From NCBI GenBank assembly GCA_963764685.1, contig CAVXTT010000019.1, positions 62,001 through 126,000 on the forward strand: a stretch of DNA of 64,000 nt, given 5' to 3'. The DNA is from CAVXTT01 sp963764685. Its GTDB lineage: Bacteria > Bacteroidota > Ignavibacteria > Ignavibacteriales > Ignavibacteriaceae. Under the pieces are notes generated by a model that saw nothing but the letters and a program-made list of their open reading frames with translations, had not been told where the DNA came from and did no database searches. A program made the translations under genes and the position numbers. Shown here in pieces: positions 33,141 through 42,943 of the stretch (position 1 is its first letter; each line of letters opens with the position of its first letter).

Positions 33141-34996
33141 CTAATTTATATTACGGACAGCATTGCCACCCTTTTCAATCGCCTTCTGCAGGGCCAGGTC
33201 AGCATTATATATCACTTCGTCAACATCTGTCTTGTTTGAAGCTGCAGCCACCCCGATCGAGACAGTATAGGTAGTCTGCTTTGATACAACGGCAATTGGT
33301 TTACGGGCAATTTTAACCCTGAGCTTTTCAGCCCAGAGAAAAACATCTTTGGTGGTGGAATTAAAGAAATAGACTGCAAAAACTTTTTCGCTGATCCTCC
33401 CGTAAGTATTAAAAGGTGTCAGCTCCTGCGAGATCGTATCTGATATCGATTGAAGAACCTTAGGAAAGGGGTTTCCTTCAAAGAGGGATTCCTGTTCGAG
33501 AAAATCATCTATTCTTATAAGAGCCAGCGCCCCGGGAATTTTTAATGCTCCCGATTTTACAAGATCCGATTTCACTCTTTCTTTAAAGGATGAAGCATTA
33601 AGTGCACGGGTTTCCATATCGAGTGCAATGAAGCTTTTCAGAAGAGTCTGGTTTGAATAAGAATAAATTATATAAGAAAGAATATTCAAAGCGCTCCTTT
33701 AAGGAACTGCACATCTGAATTTGTATAAGCATTTTTCTTCAGGCTTTCAAAGCAGAGCACACCATAATTCTGGCTGCTGTAGACTACCGGAACGGCAAGA
33801 AATGACCCGTCGAAGCTAACATCTTCTACTTTGGAAAATCTGATGTATTTATCGGCTGCAGTATCATCGATCTTAATAGGAATTCCTGTTAGAATTGATT
33901 TACCGACAAGGGTTCCGTTCAGTTCTATTTCGAGATGCTCTCCCACATATTTTAAAGATGTATTATTTGCGATCCTGACTGTCCTGAATTTCCCATCGAC
34001 AGGCTGGTAGTAAACAAAGGCGAATGCATCCCAGGAAAGCAGATGGCTTACTGAGTTCTGCAGTGAAGTAAACAGATCATCCTCGTTATCGAACTTCTTG
34101 TCCGGTCCGATAATGCTTAATAGTCCTTTCAGACGCTGCTGTGATATCTTATCTGAATGCTTTTCTTCAAAGGTCGAGATGATCATAGTAATTACCCTGA
34201 CAAACCTGCCGAGGGAGTAGATTGTCTCCACACCGAAAGCATCACCGACCTTTGCATCAACAGCAATAACTGCAATAAGCTGCTTATCGTAGAAAAGAGG
34301 TACTCCCACAAAACTCTTTATTCCCTGGTTTGTGGTATAATACCTGATAACATCGGCTTCGGCAGCCGGTGAAATATCACTGAGCAGTTCAGGTTCCCCT
34401 TTCTGCACTATCTTGCTGAGTATATCATCCTCGATATCAAATTTTCTTTTGGAGACTTCGGAAGAGTTTGATACAAATGTCTCAATAGCAAGTTTCTCTT
34501 TTTTCTTATTATACCAGAAGAATATGGATGTGTGCGCACCGTATGCATCTTTTATAAGTGTAAGTATTTTCTCGAGGACAAAAGTAAACTGACCATCGTG
34601 CCCCATTCCCGGCGGGAGAGCTTCGTTAGCAATTTCTTCAAATTTTTCTTTTAAGTCGGGGGGTTTAAAGCTGGTTTTAGATACCCTGTGCTCGGGAGAG
34701 TAATTATCCGCCGTAATAACTTCAAGGTTCTTATTTTTTGAGATAATTGAGAAGGATTCTTCAAGAGGTGAATTAGTGGTTACAGTGTCTTCACGGGACA
34801 CATCATCAAGCGGAGGACTGCTGAATCGTTCTTCAAACTTGAGCGAATCACGCAGGAAAATAATGAACGCCACATATACTACCATCAGTATCACTGTTAT
34901 TATACGAATGACGGGGTCATCCGTTAAAAACAATATGGCAGCAAGAATAGGAACGAGTAAAAAAATTAATATCCGTCTTTTTTGTCTGCGGTCCAT
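33141..34996 (-). CDS. Membrane GAF-domain sensor with degenerate GGDEF domain (one frame break)
   Basis: Two N-terminal helices (about residues 8-48) precede a linker, a GAF domain (about 130-280), a second GAF (about 295-435) and a C-terminal GGDEF-fold domain (about 180 residues). The cyclase domain lacks the GGDEF signature; YGRISEKVFAVYF stands in its place, so it is probably catalytically dead. The reading frame ends at 33686 with a TTGA overlap to the next frame. Because the helix FLKGAL continues naturally as NILSYIIYSYSNQ, one missing base is likely. Two separate overlapping genes remain possible. Confidence 0.7.
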
Positions 34997-35144
34997 TCAG
35001 GAAATCGGCGATAAATGGGAATAAATATAAATTTACTACGCAATAATAACAAACTTGCACGATCTTTCTATGGAAATCCTGCAGGATTTTATTTTATTTG
35101 TAAGTGGATCGGAATTGCCGGAATATCTATGCCGGGTAAGCTTT

Positions 35145-35732
35145 TTATTTGTAGAACAGGGAGGATATTTTTTTAGTTACTTCTTTTTTCCCGGCGCCAT
35201 CCACAGCAGAATAGAAAAAAACAGAATCATCTGATTTCTTATCCGGATAATACTCTTTAACGTTCTTCCTCGCCTCAGAAAATCCGGACTGCTTCAACTT
35301 ATCAGCCTTGGTAAGGATAATGCTGAAGGAGTGGCTGTTGGATATAATCAGTTCATCAAGCAGAAGATCGTGTTTGGTAGGTTTATGCCTGCTGTCGATA
35401 AGATGGAATATGTGGAATATGTTACGGTAATTTGATATAAAATCAGAGATCAGTCTCCCTAATGCATCACTTTCGGTCTTGCTTGTTTTTGCATAGCCTA
35501 TTCCGGGAAGGTCGACAAGATAGAACTTCTCATCTATAAGGAAAAAATTAACTGATCTTGTCTTGCCGGGCGTGGAGCTGGTTTTAGCCAGGTTCTTCCT
35601 GTTGAACAGGGAATTAATAAAGGAGGACTTCCCCACATTCGATCGTCCGCAAATAACCAAAGAAGGCACAGCATCTGCCGGAACATCTGAGATCTTATAG
35701 ACGGGCTTTATAAATTGCTGGGTTTCAAACAT
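35145..35732 (-). CDS. engB: Ribosome biogenesis GTP-binding protein EngB/YsxC
   Basis: Essential GTPase acting in 50S subunit assembly. The 195-residue protein has G1 GRSNVGKSSFIN (about 32), the TSSTPGKTRSVNFF switch region (G2), G3 DLPGIG and G4 LTKADKL. It follows the alpha operon across a clear terminator, so it is likely transcribed separately. Confidence 0.95.
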   Translation of the reverse strand: MFETQQFIKPVYKISDVPADAVPSLVICGRSNVGKSSFINSLFNRKNLAKTSSTPGKTRSVNFFLIDEKFYLVDLPGIGYAKTSKTESDALGRLISDFISNYRNIFHIFHLIDSRHKPTKHDLLLDELIISNSHSFSIILTKADKLKQSGFSEARKNVKEYYPDKKSDDSVFFYSAVDGAGKKEVTKKISSLFYK

Positions 35733-35735
35733 AAA

Positions 35736-35766
35736 TAAAAAAGAGTAACCTTGCGGGGTTACTCTT
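35736..35766 (-). terminator. Intrinsic terminator of the rpoA-rplQ operon
   Basis: AAGAGTAACC (35741-35750) pairs with GGTTACTCTT (35757-35766) over a 6-nt loop. On the minus strand the stem is followed by a T run (plus-strand A run at 35737-35742). It lies between the rplQ stop and the engB start. Confidence 0.9.
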
Positions 35767-35792
35767 CTCTTATTAAAATATTAGTTCTTGAA

Positions 35793-36282
35793 TTATTTAT
35801 TCTTTTGTGCAGGTAATTCAGAGACAGCCTGTTCTTCTTCCTGGGTCTTCTTAGCTTCGCGTTTAGCTTCTTTTTTGGCTTCTCTCTTTTCCTTCTGTGT
35901 TTCAGCTTTCTTGTTGGCTACATCATTGTAATCAACCAGTTCAAGGATTGCCATATCAGCAGCGTCGCCCATTCTCTTGCCGAGCTTTATAACTCTTGTA
36001 TAACCGCCGGGTCTTTCACCTACTTTAGGTACTAATATCGGAGAATAATTCTTTAACTACTTCCTTATCGTGGATTTCACTCATTATCAAACGTTTGGAA
36101 TGCAGATCATTCTTCCTTGCCTTGGTGATCATACCTTCAACATAACCTCTGGCTTCCTTAGCTTTGGCAAGCGTGGTTCTTATTCTTTTATGTTTAAGCA
36201 CTTCCGTAGCAAGCGATCTCAATAATGCTTTCCTGTGGCTTGCGGTTCTGCTTAACTGTTTTCCTTTAGTTCTGTGTCTCAT
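35793..36282 (-). CDS. rplQ: 50S ribosomal protein L17 (one frame break)
   Basis: The N-terminus MRHRTKGKQLSRTASHRKAL and the VLKHKRIRTTLAKAKE segment are L17. One extra A at about 36030 (AGT-A-CCT) breaks the frame; skipping it gives LFSDISPKVGERPGGYTRV, the family ending. A Lys/Glu/Ala-rich tail of about 45 residues follows (KREAKKEAKREAKKTQEEE), longer than in Escherichia coli. Last gene of the alpha operon. Confidence 0.93.
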
Positions 36283-36298
36283 TTAAAACCTTCTACGA

Positions 36299-37294
36299 TT
36301 AACTTGGTTCAATTTCCTCTTTTAGGTACAGATCTACATCCATACCGAATTCCAGTCCCAGATTTTCTACAATTTCCATTAATTCAGCCAGCGATTTTCT
36401 GCCGAAGTTTCTGAATTTAAGCATTTCAGATTCATCTTTTTTAACCAGGTCGGCCAGGTTCCTTATATTAGCTGCCTTCAGGCAGTTATGGGAACTTACG
36501 CTAAGTTCAAGATCGTCAACGTTGGTTAACAGGATTTTCCTGATTCTTTCTCTCTCTGTATCTTTCTGACTTGCAGCCTGTTCTTCTTCCTGATCGATAT
36601 CAAAATTGATAAAGAGCTGGATATGATCTTTCATAATTTTTGCTGCCTGGGTTACAGCATCATCCGGTGTTATCGATCCGTCCGTATGAATTTCCATTGT
36701 AAGCTTCTCAAAATCATTCTTATCACCGATTCTTACATTCTCAACAAAATACTTTACATTTTTAATAGGAGTAAATATTGAATCAATCGGTATTACTCCG
36801 ATTGTCTGGTCGGGAGAAACATTTTCAGAGGCCGGAACATATCCCTTTCCTTTTCCCACTCTGATTTCAACATCAAATTTTGCATTCTTATTAAGCGTAG
36901 CAATATGAAGTTCAGGGTTCAGTATTTCAATTTCAGCACTGGCTTTCTGAATATCTGCTGCAGTAAATTCACCTTCACCGTTAAACGAAAGTTCTATTTT
37001 GTTCGGTTTCTTTGTAAGAAATTTCATTCTTACCTGTTTCAGGTTAAGAATAATTTCCGAAACATCTTCAACAACACCTTCTATGGTGGTAAATTCGTGC
37101 AATATTCCGCTGAACTTTACTGATATTATGGCTGCCCCGGAAAGAGATGATAAGAGAACACTTCTGAGGGAATTACCCATTGTAACTCCGAACCCTCTTT
37201 CAAGCGGCTGCAGTACAAATCTTCCGAAGGTATTTGAATAACTGCTCTCATCAAGTACTACTGTTTCCGGCATCTTAATATTTGTTACACTCAT
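36299..37294 (-). CDS. rpoA: RNA polymerase alpha subunit
   Basis: A 331-residue subunit with the assembly domain (residues 1-230: FVLQPLERGFGVTMGNSLR and the helix SLSGAAIISVKFSG) and the C-terminal DNA- and activator-binding domain (about 250-320: LSVSSHNCLKAANIRNLADLV and FGRKSLAELMEI). Uninterrupted frame. Sits between rpsD and rplQ as in the classic alpha operon. Confidence 0.98.
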   Translation of the reverse strand: MSVTNIKMPETVVLDESSYSNTFGRFVLQPLERGFGVTMGNSLRSVLLSSLSGAAIISVKFSGILHEFTTIEGVVEDVSEIILNLKQVRMKFLTKKPNKIELSFNGEGEFTAADIQKASAEIEILNPELHIATLNKNAKFDVEIRVGKGKGYVPASENVSPDQTIGVIPIDSIFTPIKNVKYFVENVRIGDKNDFEKLTMEIHTDGSITPDDAVTQAAKIMKDHIQLFINFDIDQEEEQAASQKDTERERIRKILLTNVDDLELSVSSHNCLKAANIRNLADLVKKDESEMLKFRNFGRKSLAELMEIVENLGLEFGMDVDLYLKEEIEPS

Positions 37295-37327
37295 TTAAAA
37301 TCCTCTAAAATTAAATCTTAAAAATTA

Positions 37328-37954
37328 TTATTTAGAATAAAGCTCAACTACCAATTGTTCATTGGCATTTAGAGGAACATCAGCTCTTTCAGGCACCTGT
37401 ATAAATGTACCTGACAGGGAAGCTTTATCAACTGATAACCAGGAATAAGTATGGTCTTTTACTCTTTTAAGGGAGTTATGTATAGCATCAAGTTTTTTAC
37501 TTTTATCTTTGATTTTAATAACATCACCCGGATCAAGAATATAAGACGGTATATCAACGAGCCCTTCATTTACTATGATATGTCTGTGTCTTATAAGCTG
37601 TCTTGCCTGTTTACGTGATGATGCAAATCCTAACCTGAATACAACATTATCCAGTCTTCTTTCGAGCAGAAGCACAAGGTTCTCACCGGTGATTCCTTTT
37701 GCTTTATTTGCTTTTTCAAAATAATTTCTGAACTGTGTTTCCAGCAAGCCGTAAATTCTTTTGATCTTCTGTTTTTCTCTCAGCTGTACACCATACTCCG
37801 AAATCTTTGTTCTTCTTGAGACACCATGCTGTCCCGGAGGATAATTTCTTATCTCAACAGGACATTTATCCGTATAGCACTTTTGTCCCTTCAGGAAAAG
37901 TTTTTGTCTTTCTCTTCTGCATAACTTACAAACTGAATCTGTGTATCTTGCCAT
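37328..37954 (-). CDS. rpsD: 30S ribosomal protein S4
   Basis: Primary 16S rRNA binder, 208 residues. Four N-terminal cysteines (residues 9, 12, 26, 31) form the zinc-binding version of S4. The S4 RNA-binding domain follows (LLERRLDNVVFRLGFASSR and RQLIRHRHIIVNEG). Frame intact, 26 bp after rpsK. Confidence 0.98.
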   Translation of the reverse strand: MARYTDSVCKLCRRERQKLFLKGQKCYTDKCPVEIRNYPPGQHGVSRRTKISEYGVQLREKQKIKRIYGLLETQFRNYFEKANKAKGITGENLVLLLERRLDNVVFRLGFASSRKQARQLIRHRHIIVNEGLVDIPSYILDPGDVIKIKDKSKKLDAIHNSLKRVKDHTYSWLSVDKASLSGTFIQVPERADVPLNANEQLVVELYSK

Positions 37955-37980
37955 TTATTGAAATCTCCAAAAAATAAAAT

Positions 37981-38367
37981 TTAAACTCTTCTTCTTTTAG
38001 GCGGTCTGCATCCGTTATGCGGAATTGGGGTAACATCTTTAATTGACATTATCTCAAGACCGGCTGTATTGAGCGCTCTGATGGCAGCTTCTCTGCCTGA
38101 ACCCGGACCTTTTACAAATACATCAACTTTTCTTAAGCCAAGATCATATGCTTCTTTTCCAGCAGCTTCAGCAGAAACCTGGGCAGCAAAAGGAGTATTT
38201 TTTCTTGATCCTTTGAAGCCGTTCTTACCTGCAGAAGACCATGCAATTGTATTTCCGTAAATATCTGTTACGGTTACAATAACATTATTAAATGTTGCTT
38301 TAATATGAGCTACTCCCGTTGAATCAACGTGAGCTTTTTTCTTGGTTTTCTTTACAACTTTAGCCAA
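37981..38367 (-). CDS. rpsK: 30S ribosomal protein S11
   Basis: A 128-residue platform protein. It shows AHIKATFNNVIVTVTD, GSRKNTPFAAQVSAE, VKGPGSGREAAIRAL and the C-terminal DVTPIPHNGCRPPKRRRV. The usual position after rpsM. Confidence 0.98.
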   Translation of the reverse strand: MAKVVKKTKKKAHVDSTGVAHIKATFNNVIVTVTDIYGNTIAWSSAGKNGFKGSRKNTPFAAQVSAEAAGKEAYDLGLRKVDVFVKGPGSGREAAIRALNTAGLEIMSIKDVTPIPHNGCRPPKRRRV

Positions 38368-38393
38368 AACTTAAATCCTCCGGTTATCAATCA

Positions 38394-38778
38394 TTATTTC
38401 TTAGCTGGTGTTTTCTTCTTGCCGGCAACAGTTTTTCTCTTACCTTTACGGGTACGTGAATTTGTTCTGGTTCTCTGTCCTCTTGCAGGAAGTCCTCTTC
38501 TGTGTCTTAATCCGCGGTAGCTACCGATATCCATTAATCTTTTAATATTCTGCTGAACTTCAGAACGAAGGGCACCTTCAACTTTAAAATCTGAAGTAAT
38601 AAAAGCTCTTATCTGAGCAACTTCTTCATCAGTTATCTCGGCAACTTTTTTATCCGGGTTTATACCTGTTTTTTCAAGTATCAAAGAAGAGGTGGAAGGA
38701 CCTATTCCGAATATATACTGCAGTCCATATAAGAGCTTTTTTATTCTTTGGTAAATCTACACCTGCTATACGAGCCAA
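38394..38778 (-). CDS. rpsM: 30S ribosomal protein S13 (one frame break, TTG start)
   Basis: The C-terminal two thirds (ITDEEVAQIRAFI, RLMDIGSYRGLRHRRGLP, RGQRTRTNSRTRKG) are in one frame. The N-terminus ARIAGVDLPKNKKAL is in another, starting at a TTG (38778) seven bases after AAGGAG. One extra base (CTT-A-TAT, about 38730) separates them; skipping it gives KKALYGLQYIFGIGPST. The tail is Lys-rich (KRKTVAGKKKTPAKK). Confidence 0.93.
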
Positions 38779-38800
38779 TTAAATTCTCCTTATTAAAATA

Positions 38801-38914
38801 TTAACCTTGACGCTGTTTATGCTTAGGGTTCTTGCAAATTACTCTTACAACGCCTTTTCGTTTAATTATTTTGCAGTTATCGCAAATTTTTTTTACTGAT
38901 GCTCTAACTTTCAT
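38801..38914 (-). CDS. rpmJ: 50S ribosomal protein L36
   Basis: A 37-residue zinc-ribbon protein: MKVRASVKKICDNCKIIKRK, then GVVRVICKNPKHKQRQG. The ligands Cys11, Cys14, Cys27 and His32 are all present. Intact, between infA and rpsM. Confidence 0.96.
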   Translation of the reverse strand: MKVRASVKKICDNCKIIKRKGVVRVICKNPKHKQRQG

Positions 38915-38924
38915 TTTCTCTCCG

Positions 38925-39144
38925 CTATTTATATCTGTAGGTAATTCTACCTTTTGTTAAATCATAAGGAGACAATTCAATCGATACTTTATCTCCTACC
39001 AAAATTTTTATAAAATGCATTCTCATTTTACCTGAAATATGAGCAAGTATTTCATGCCCGTTATCCAAGTTTTACTTTAAAATGTGCATTGGGTAATGTT
39101 TCTGTTACAACTCCATCTACTTTTATTGGTCCCTGTTTTGACAT
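38925..39144 (-). CDS. infA: Translation initiation factor IF-1 (one frame break)
   Basis: S1-like OB-fold factor that blocks the A site during initiation. It starts MSKQGPIKVDGVVTETLPNA and ends VELSPYDLTKGRITYRYK-type (here VSIELSPYDLTKGRITYRYK). One extra G (CTT-G-GAT at 39065/39066) shifts the frame after FKVKL; skipping it gives DNGHEILAHISGKMRMHF. Its ATG overlaps the presumed end of map, and in the given sequence the two frames run together without a stop. Confidence 0.93.
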
Positions 39145-39912
39145 TAATTCACTGTTAAGTATTTCAGGTTTACCATTTGTAATTAAAATAGTATGCTCAA
39201 AATGAGCTGAAGGCATACCATCAGCGGTAAGGATTGTCCATCCATCCCGGCTGTTCTTAACTCTGAATGTACCCATATTTACCATCGGTTCAATTGCAAG
39301 GGTCATTCCGCTTTTAAGTTTAACACCGGTTCCTCTTTTACCAAAATTCGGAATTGAGGGATCTTCGTGAAGGTATTTCCCTACACCATGTCCGCAAAGG
39401 TCACGTACAACTGAAAATCCATTTGATTCAACATATTCCTGAATTGCTGCAGATATATCATGAAGCCTGTTACCCTCAACATGCCTGCTCAATCCCAAGT
39501 AGAAGTGATTTTTCAGTTACTTCCAGAAGCTTTTTCTTCTCTTCAGAAATGACTCCTACAGGAACAGTTAATTGCACCATCTCCAAAATATCCATTCTTC
39601 TGAACACCGACATCAATGGATAAGATTTCACCATTTTTAAGAACTCTTTTTCCCGGTATACCGTGAACTACTTCATCATCAACTGATGAGCAGATTGATC
39701 CGGGATAATCTATAGAAGTTCCGCCCTGAGAATAACCCTTAAAGGCTGCTGTGGCATTATTACTTTGTATATATTCTTCGGCAATATTGTCAAGTTCAAT
39801 TGTTGTTATTCCGGGTTCTACTTTTTTCTTTAACAGCTGCAGCGTTTCCGCTACTATTCTACAACTCTCTTTAATAAAATCTATATCTTTTTTTGATCTT
39901 TATAAGAATCAC
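39144..39912 (-). CDS. map: Methionine aminopeptidase, type I (several frame breaks)
   Basis: Removes the initiator Met. Metal-site residues are visible: YPGSICSSVDDEVVHGIPG, LSIDVGVQKNGYFGDGA, GHGVGKYLHEDPSIPNFG and LAIEPMVNMG. Extra single bases near 39893, 39569 (ATT-A-ACT) and 39478 (TGT-T-GAG) break the frame. The likely start is GTG at 39912, just after the secY stop. At the 3' end GAA-T-TAA would restore the expected stop overlapping the infA ATG; as written there is no stop between map and infA. Confidence 0.88.
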
Positions 39913-39918
39913 TATTAT

Positions 39919-41256
39919 CTATCTTCGGCCTCTGAGCTTACCTGATTTCATAAATCCGTCATAATGTCTCATCAACAGATGAGATTCAATCTGCTGAAGG
40001 GTATCCAAAGCAACACCAACTACAATCAGTAAGCTGGTGCCTCCAAAGAACTGTGCAAATTGGGAGGAAACTCCCCATGCAGAAACAAAAGCCGGGAGTA
40101 TTGCAATTATAGCAAGGAAAAAAGATCCCGGTAAGGTTATCTTGGTTAAAATATTATCAATAAATTCTGAGGTCTGTTTACCTGGTCTTATTCCTGGAAT
40201 AAAACCTCCCTGCTTTTTCATATTATCAGCTACATCTTTAGGATTAAATGCAATCGCAGTATAGAAATATGTAAAGAAAATTATCATCAAAGCATATATA
40301 AACGAGTAAACGGGAGAAGTATAGACAAAATAATGGGATATACCCTGAAGAAATTCATTATCCGGGAAAAATGATAAAACCGTATTGGGAATAAACATTA
40401 TCGACTGAGCAAAAATAATAGGCATAACACCTGCGGTATTTACTCTCAGCGGAATATATTGTGTTACTCCGCCATAAACTTTTCTTCCCACCACTCTTTT
40501 AGCATATTGTACCGGAATCCTCCTGGTTCCCTGGGTAACAAGAACAACACCGGCAATAATGAATACCATTAGGGTAAGTATTACTAATTTCAATTATTAT
40601 ACTTCTTGTCCCTGCGGATATCATACGGTATTCATCAAGGAGTGCAAAAGGAAAACGGTTTATAATTCCGATGAAAATTATTAAGAGAAATACCGTTACC
40701 TATTCCTTTTTCAGTGATCTGTTCACCCAGCCACATCATAAAGATAGTACCTGAAGTTAAAATAATAATGGTACTAATTACCCAGAAAAATCCTCTGACT
40801 GCTTCAGGAACAATCGGCACACCCTGCACATTCAGATTTAATAATCTGACTGTAACACCCCAGGACTGCATTGCAGAAATCAGACACAGTACCATAACGG
40901 GTTAGCTGTGTTATTTTTTTTCTTCCTTCTTCCCCTTCCTGCTGAAGTTTCTGGAAGTACGGAACTACTGCACCAAACAGCTGAATAATAATTGATGCTG
41001 ATATGTAGGGCATAATTCCAAGCGCAAAAATTGCTGCATTGGAAAAGGCTCCTCCCACAAACAGATCATACAGCCCGAATAAATTATCAGGACTCTGATT
41101 CTTCATACTTTCTGAGAGTAATGCAGAATCAATTCCTGGTATAGTAATATGAGATCCGATACGTACTATCGTCAGCAATGCTAAAGAGTATATAATTCTT
41201 TGACGAAGTTCGTGGATCTTAAAAATATTTCTGAAGGTATCTGTAAAACGTGACAT
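39919..41256 (-). CDS. secY: Preprotein translocase subunit SecY (three frame breaks)
   Basis: Ten-helix channel of the Sec translocon. Recognisable parts are the N-terminal FRNIFKIHELRQRIIYSLAL, YISASIIIQLFGAVVPYFQK, LGEQITEKGIGNGISL and ADNMKKQGGFIPGIRPGK, with HYDGFMKSGKLRGRR at the end. Extra bases near 40884 (GTG-T-CTG), 40682 (CTT-A-ATA) and 40588 (GAA-A-TTA) split it. Removing them yields one normal-length SecY. Last gene before map in the spc operon. Confidence 0.95.
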
Positions 41257-41267
41257 TAAATTCCGGG

Positions 41268-41720
41268 TTAAATCTTAGTTATTGTACCACCGGCAGCTTC
41301 AATTTTTTCCTGTGCCGATTTGCTGAAAGCATGTACCTGTATATCTAACTTAATTTTTATTTCTCCATTTCCCAGGAGCTTTACAGGTTTCCTTGAACTT
41401 GAGATCATCCCAACTTTTTTAAGCTGCTCGATGTTTAATACCTGATTATTAATCTTATCAGCGATCTTCTGAAGATCACCAACATTAACAACCTGGAAAT
41501 AAACTTTGTTAATGTTCGTAAAACCTACTTTCGGGATTCTTCTCTGAAGAGGCATCTGCCCGCCTTCAAACCAGTTTCTGTGCTTTGAACCAGCACGGGA
41601 TAACTGACCATTCATACCCCTGGTAGCAGTTCCGCCGTGGCCTGAACCTTCACCTCTGCCGACTCTTTTGCGGGGTTTCTTTGATCCGGCTGCATATTTT
41701 AAATTACTTAAAATGTCCAT
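41268..41720 (-). CDS. rplO: 50S ribosomal protein L15
   Basis: A 150-residue protein with the Gly/Arg-rich N-terminal extension (KKPRKRVGRGEGSGHGGTA) and LSRAGSKHRNWFEGGQMPLQ, then a folded C-terminal half ending AAGGTITKI. Between rpmD and secY. Confidence 0.97.
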   Translation of the reverse strand: MDILSNLKYAAGSKKPRKRVGRGEGSGHGGTATRGMNGQLSRAGSKHRNWFEGGQMPLQRRIPKVGFTNINKVYFQVVNVGDLQKIADKINNQVLNIEQLKKVGMISSSRKPVKLLGNGEIKIKLDIQVHAFSKSAQEKIEAAGGTITKI

Positions 41721-41731
41721 TAAAAAACCTA

Positions 41732-41914
41732 TTAACCTTTAATTTCTTCTACTTTTAATAAATGGGAGACTTTCCTGATCATACCTCTGATCTGAGGAGT
41801 GTCGTTATGAATCTTTTCCCATCTCGGCCTTCCAAGTCCCAAAGCTTCAATTGTCTGCTTCTGGTCTTTCGGTCTGTCAATAACGCTTCTGATCTGTGTA
41901 ACTTTTAATTTCAT
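41732..41914 (-). CDS. rpmD: 50S ribosomal protein L30
   Basis: A 60-residue protein starting MKLKVTQIRSVIDRPKDQK, with TIEALGLGRPRWEK and IRGMIRKVSHLLKVEE. An earlier in-frame ATG at 41932 would run into rpsE, so 41914 is chosen. Confidence 0.96.
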   Translation of the reverse strand: MKLKVTQIRSVIDRPKDQKQTIEALGLGRPRWEKIHNDTPQIRGMIRKVSHLLKVEEIKG

Positions 41915-41921
41915 TATTTCC

Positions 41922-42428
41922 TCAACTGGCAAAAAGATCGTTAATCTGTAACCCTCTTTTGGTAGCCATTTTCTTAGGGTCGATAATATTTAGCAAAGCA
42001 TTCAAAGTGGCTTTAACCTGGTTATGAGGATTGCTGGATCCGAGTGATTTAGTCAAAATGTCCTGAATACCTGCAGCTTCAAGAACAGCACGTACCCCGC
42101 CGCCGGCAATTAGTCCGGTACCGGGAGAAGCGGGTTTCAATAAAACCTTCCCTGCTCCATATTTGCCGAGTATTTCGTGAGGAACAGTTCCCTTTTGAAT
42201 TCTTACAGTCACTAAATTCTTCTTGGCATCATCAATTCCTTTTTGTATTGCATCTGTAACTTCGTTTGCTTTTCCCAGGCCAACACCAACAACTCCGGTT
42301 CCATTGCCCACAACAACAATAGCATTAAAGCTGAAGCGTCTTCCGCCTTTTACAACTTTTGCAACCCTGTTAATATGGACAACTTTTTCTCTTAAGCCGT
42401 CTGCTTCATTCTGTCTGACATTTTTCAA
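41922..42428 (-). CDS. rpsE: 30S ribosomal protein S5
   Basis: A 168-residue accuracy protein. It shows REKVVHINRVAKVVKGGRRF, VGVGLGKANEVTDAI, VLLKPASPGTGLIAGGGVRA and SLGSSNPHNQVKAT. It is separated from rplR by a tRNA gene, which is unusual for the spc operon. Confidence 0.97.
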   Translation of the reverse strand: MKNVRQNEADGLREKVVHINRVAKVVKGGRRFSFNAIVVVGNGTGVVGVGLGKANEVTDAIQKGIDDAKKNLVTVRIQKGTVPHEILGKYGAGKVLLKPASPGTGLIAGGGVRAVLEAAGIQDILTKSLGSSNPHNQVKATLNALLNIIDPKKMATKRGLQINDLFAS

Positions 42429-42483
42429 ATTATTACTCGTTTAGATTTTATGCTAAAATTAATTTTGTTATAACCCCTCTGGC

Positions 42484-42553
42484 TGCCGGAAGAGGACTCG
42501 AACCTCTACAGACGCCTCCAAAGGGCGTAGTCCTGCCATTAGACGATCCGGCA
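42484..42553 (-). tRNA. tRNA-Gln(TTG)
   Basis: On the minus strand TGCCGGA and TCCGGCA form a 7-bp acceptor stem. ACGCC/GGCGT make the anticodon stem around the loop CTTTGGA (anticodon TTG, UUG, glutamine). AGAGG-TTCGAGT-CCTCT makes the T arm with the invariant TTCGA. Length is 70 nt, slightly short, in the D loop (TAATGGCAG). CCA is not encoded. It lies between rplR and rpsE on the same strand and would be cut from the operon transcript. Confidence 0.93.
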
Positions 42554-42565
42554 ATATATTATGAA

Positions 42566-42931
42566 TTAGAATTTCAGACCTCCCTCACGTGCACCCTCGG
42601 CAACTGCCTGCACACGTCCGTGATATCTGTAACCATTTCTGTCAAATACTACCTGGGAAATTTTATTATCGAGGGCTTTTTTGGCAAGAAGACTTCCAAC
42701 CAATTTGCTCTTAGATACTTTCCCTTTAACATTTTTCAATTCGTCTGCTACTTCTTTTGAAAGTGAAGAAGCAGAAACAATTGTTTTACCTTCACCGTCA
42801 TCAATTATCTGGGCATAGATATTATTTAAACTGCGGTAGACCGTTAATCTTGGTACTGCGGAGCTACCAGACATATGTTTTCTGATTTTGGTTTTAGATC
42901 TTAATCTTTTATTTCTGTTTTTCTTTATCAT
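42566..42931 (-). CDS. rplR: 50S ribosomal protein L18
   Basis: A 121-residue 5S rRNA-binding protein: KKNRNKRLRSKTKIRKHMSG, RLTVYRSLNNIYAQIIDD, VVFDRNGYRYHGRVQAVAEG and a C-terminal AREGGLKF. Followed 12 bp later by the tRNA-Gln. Confidence 0.97.
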   Translation of the reverse strand: MIKKNRNKRLRSKTKIRKHMSGSSAVPRLTVYRSLNNIYAQIIDDGEGKTIVSASSLSKEVADELKNVKGKVSKSKLVGSLLAKKALDNKISQVVFDRNGYRYHGRVQAVAEGAREGGLKF

Positions 42932-42943
42932 TCTTTTCTCCGA

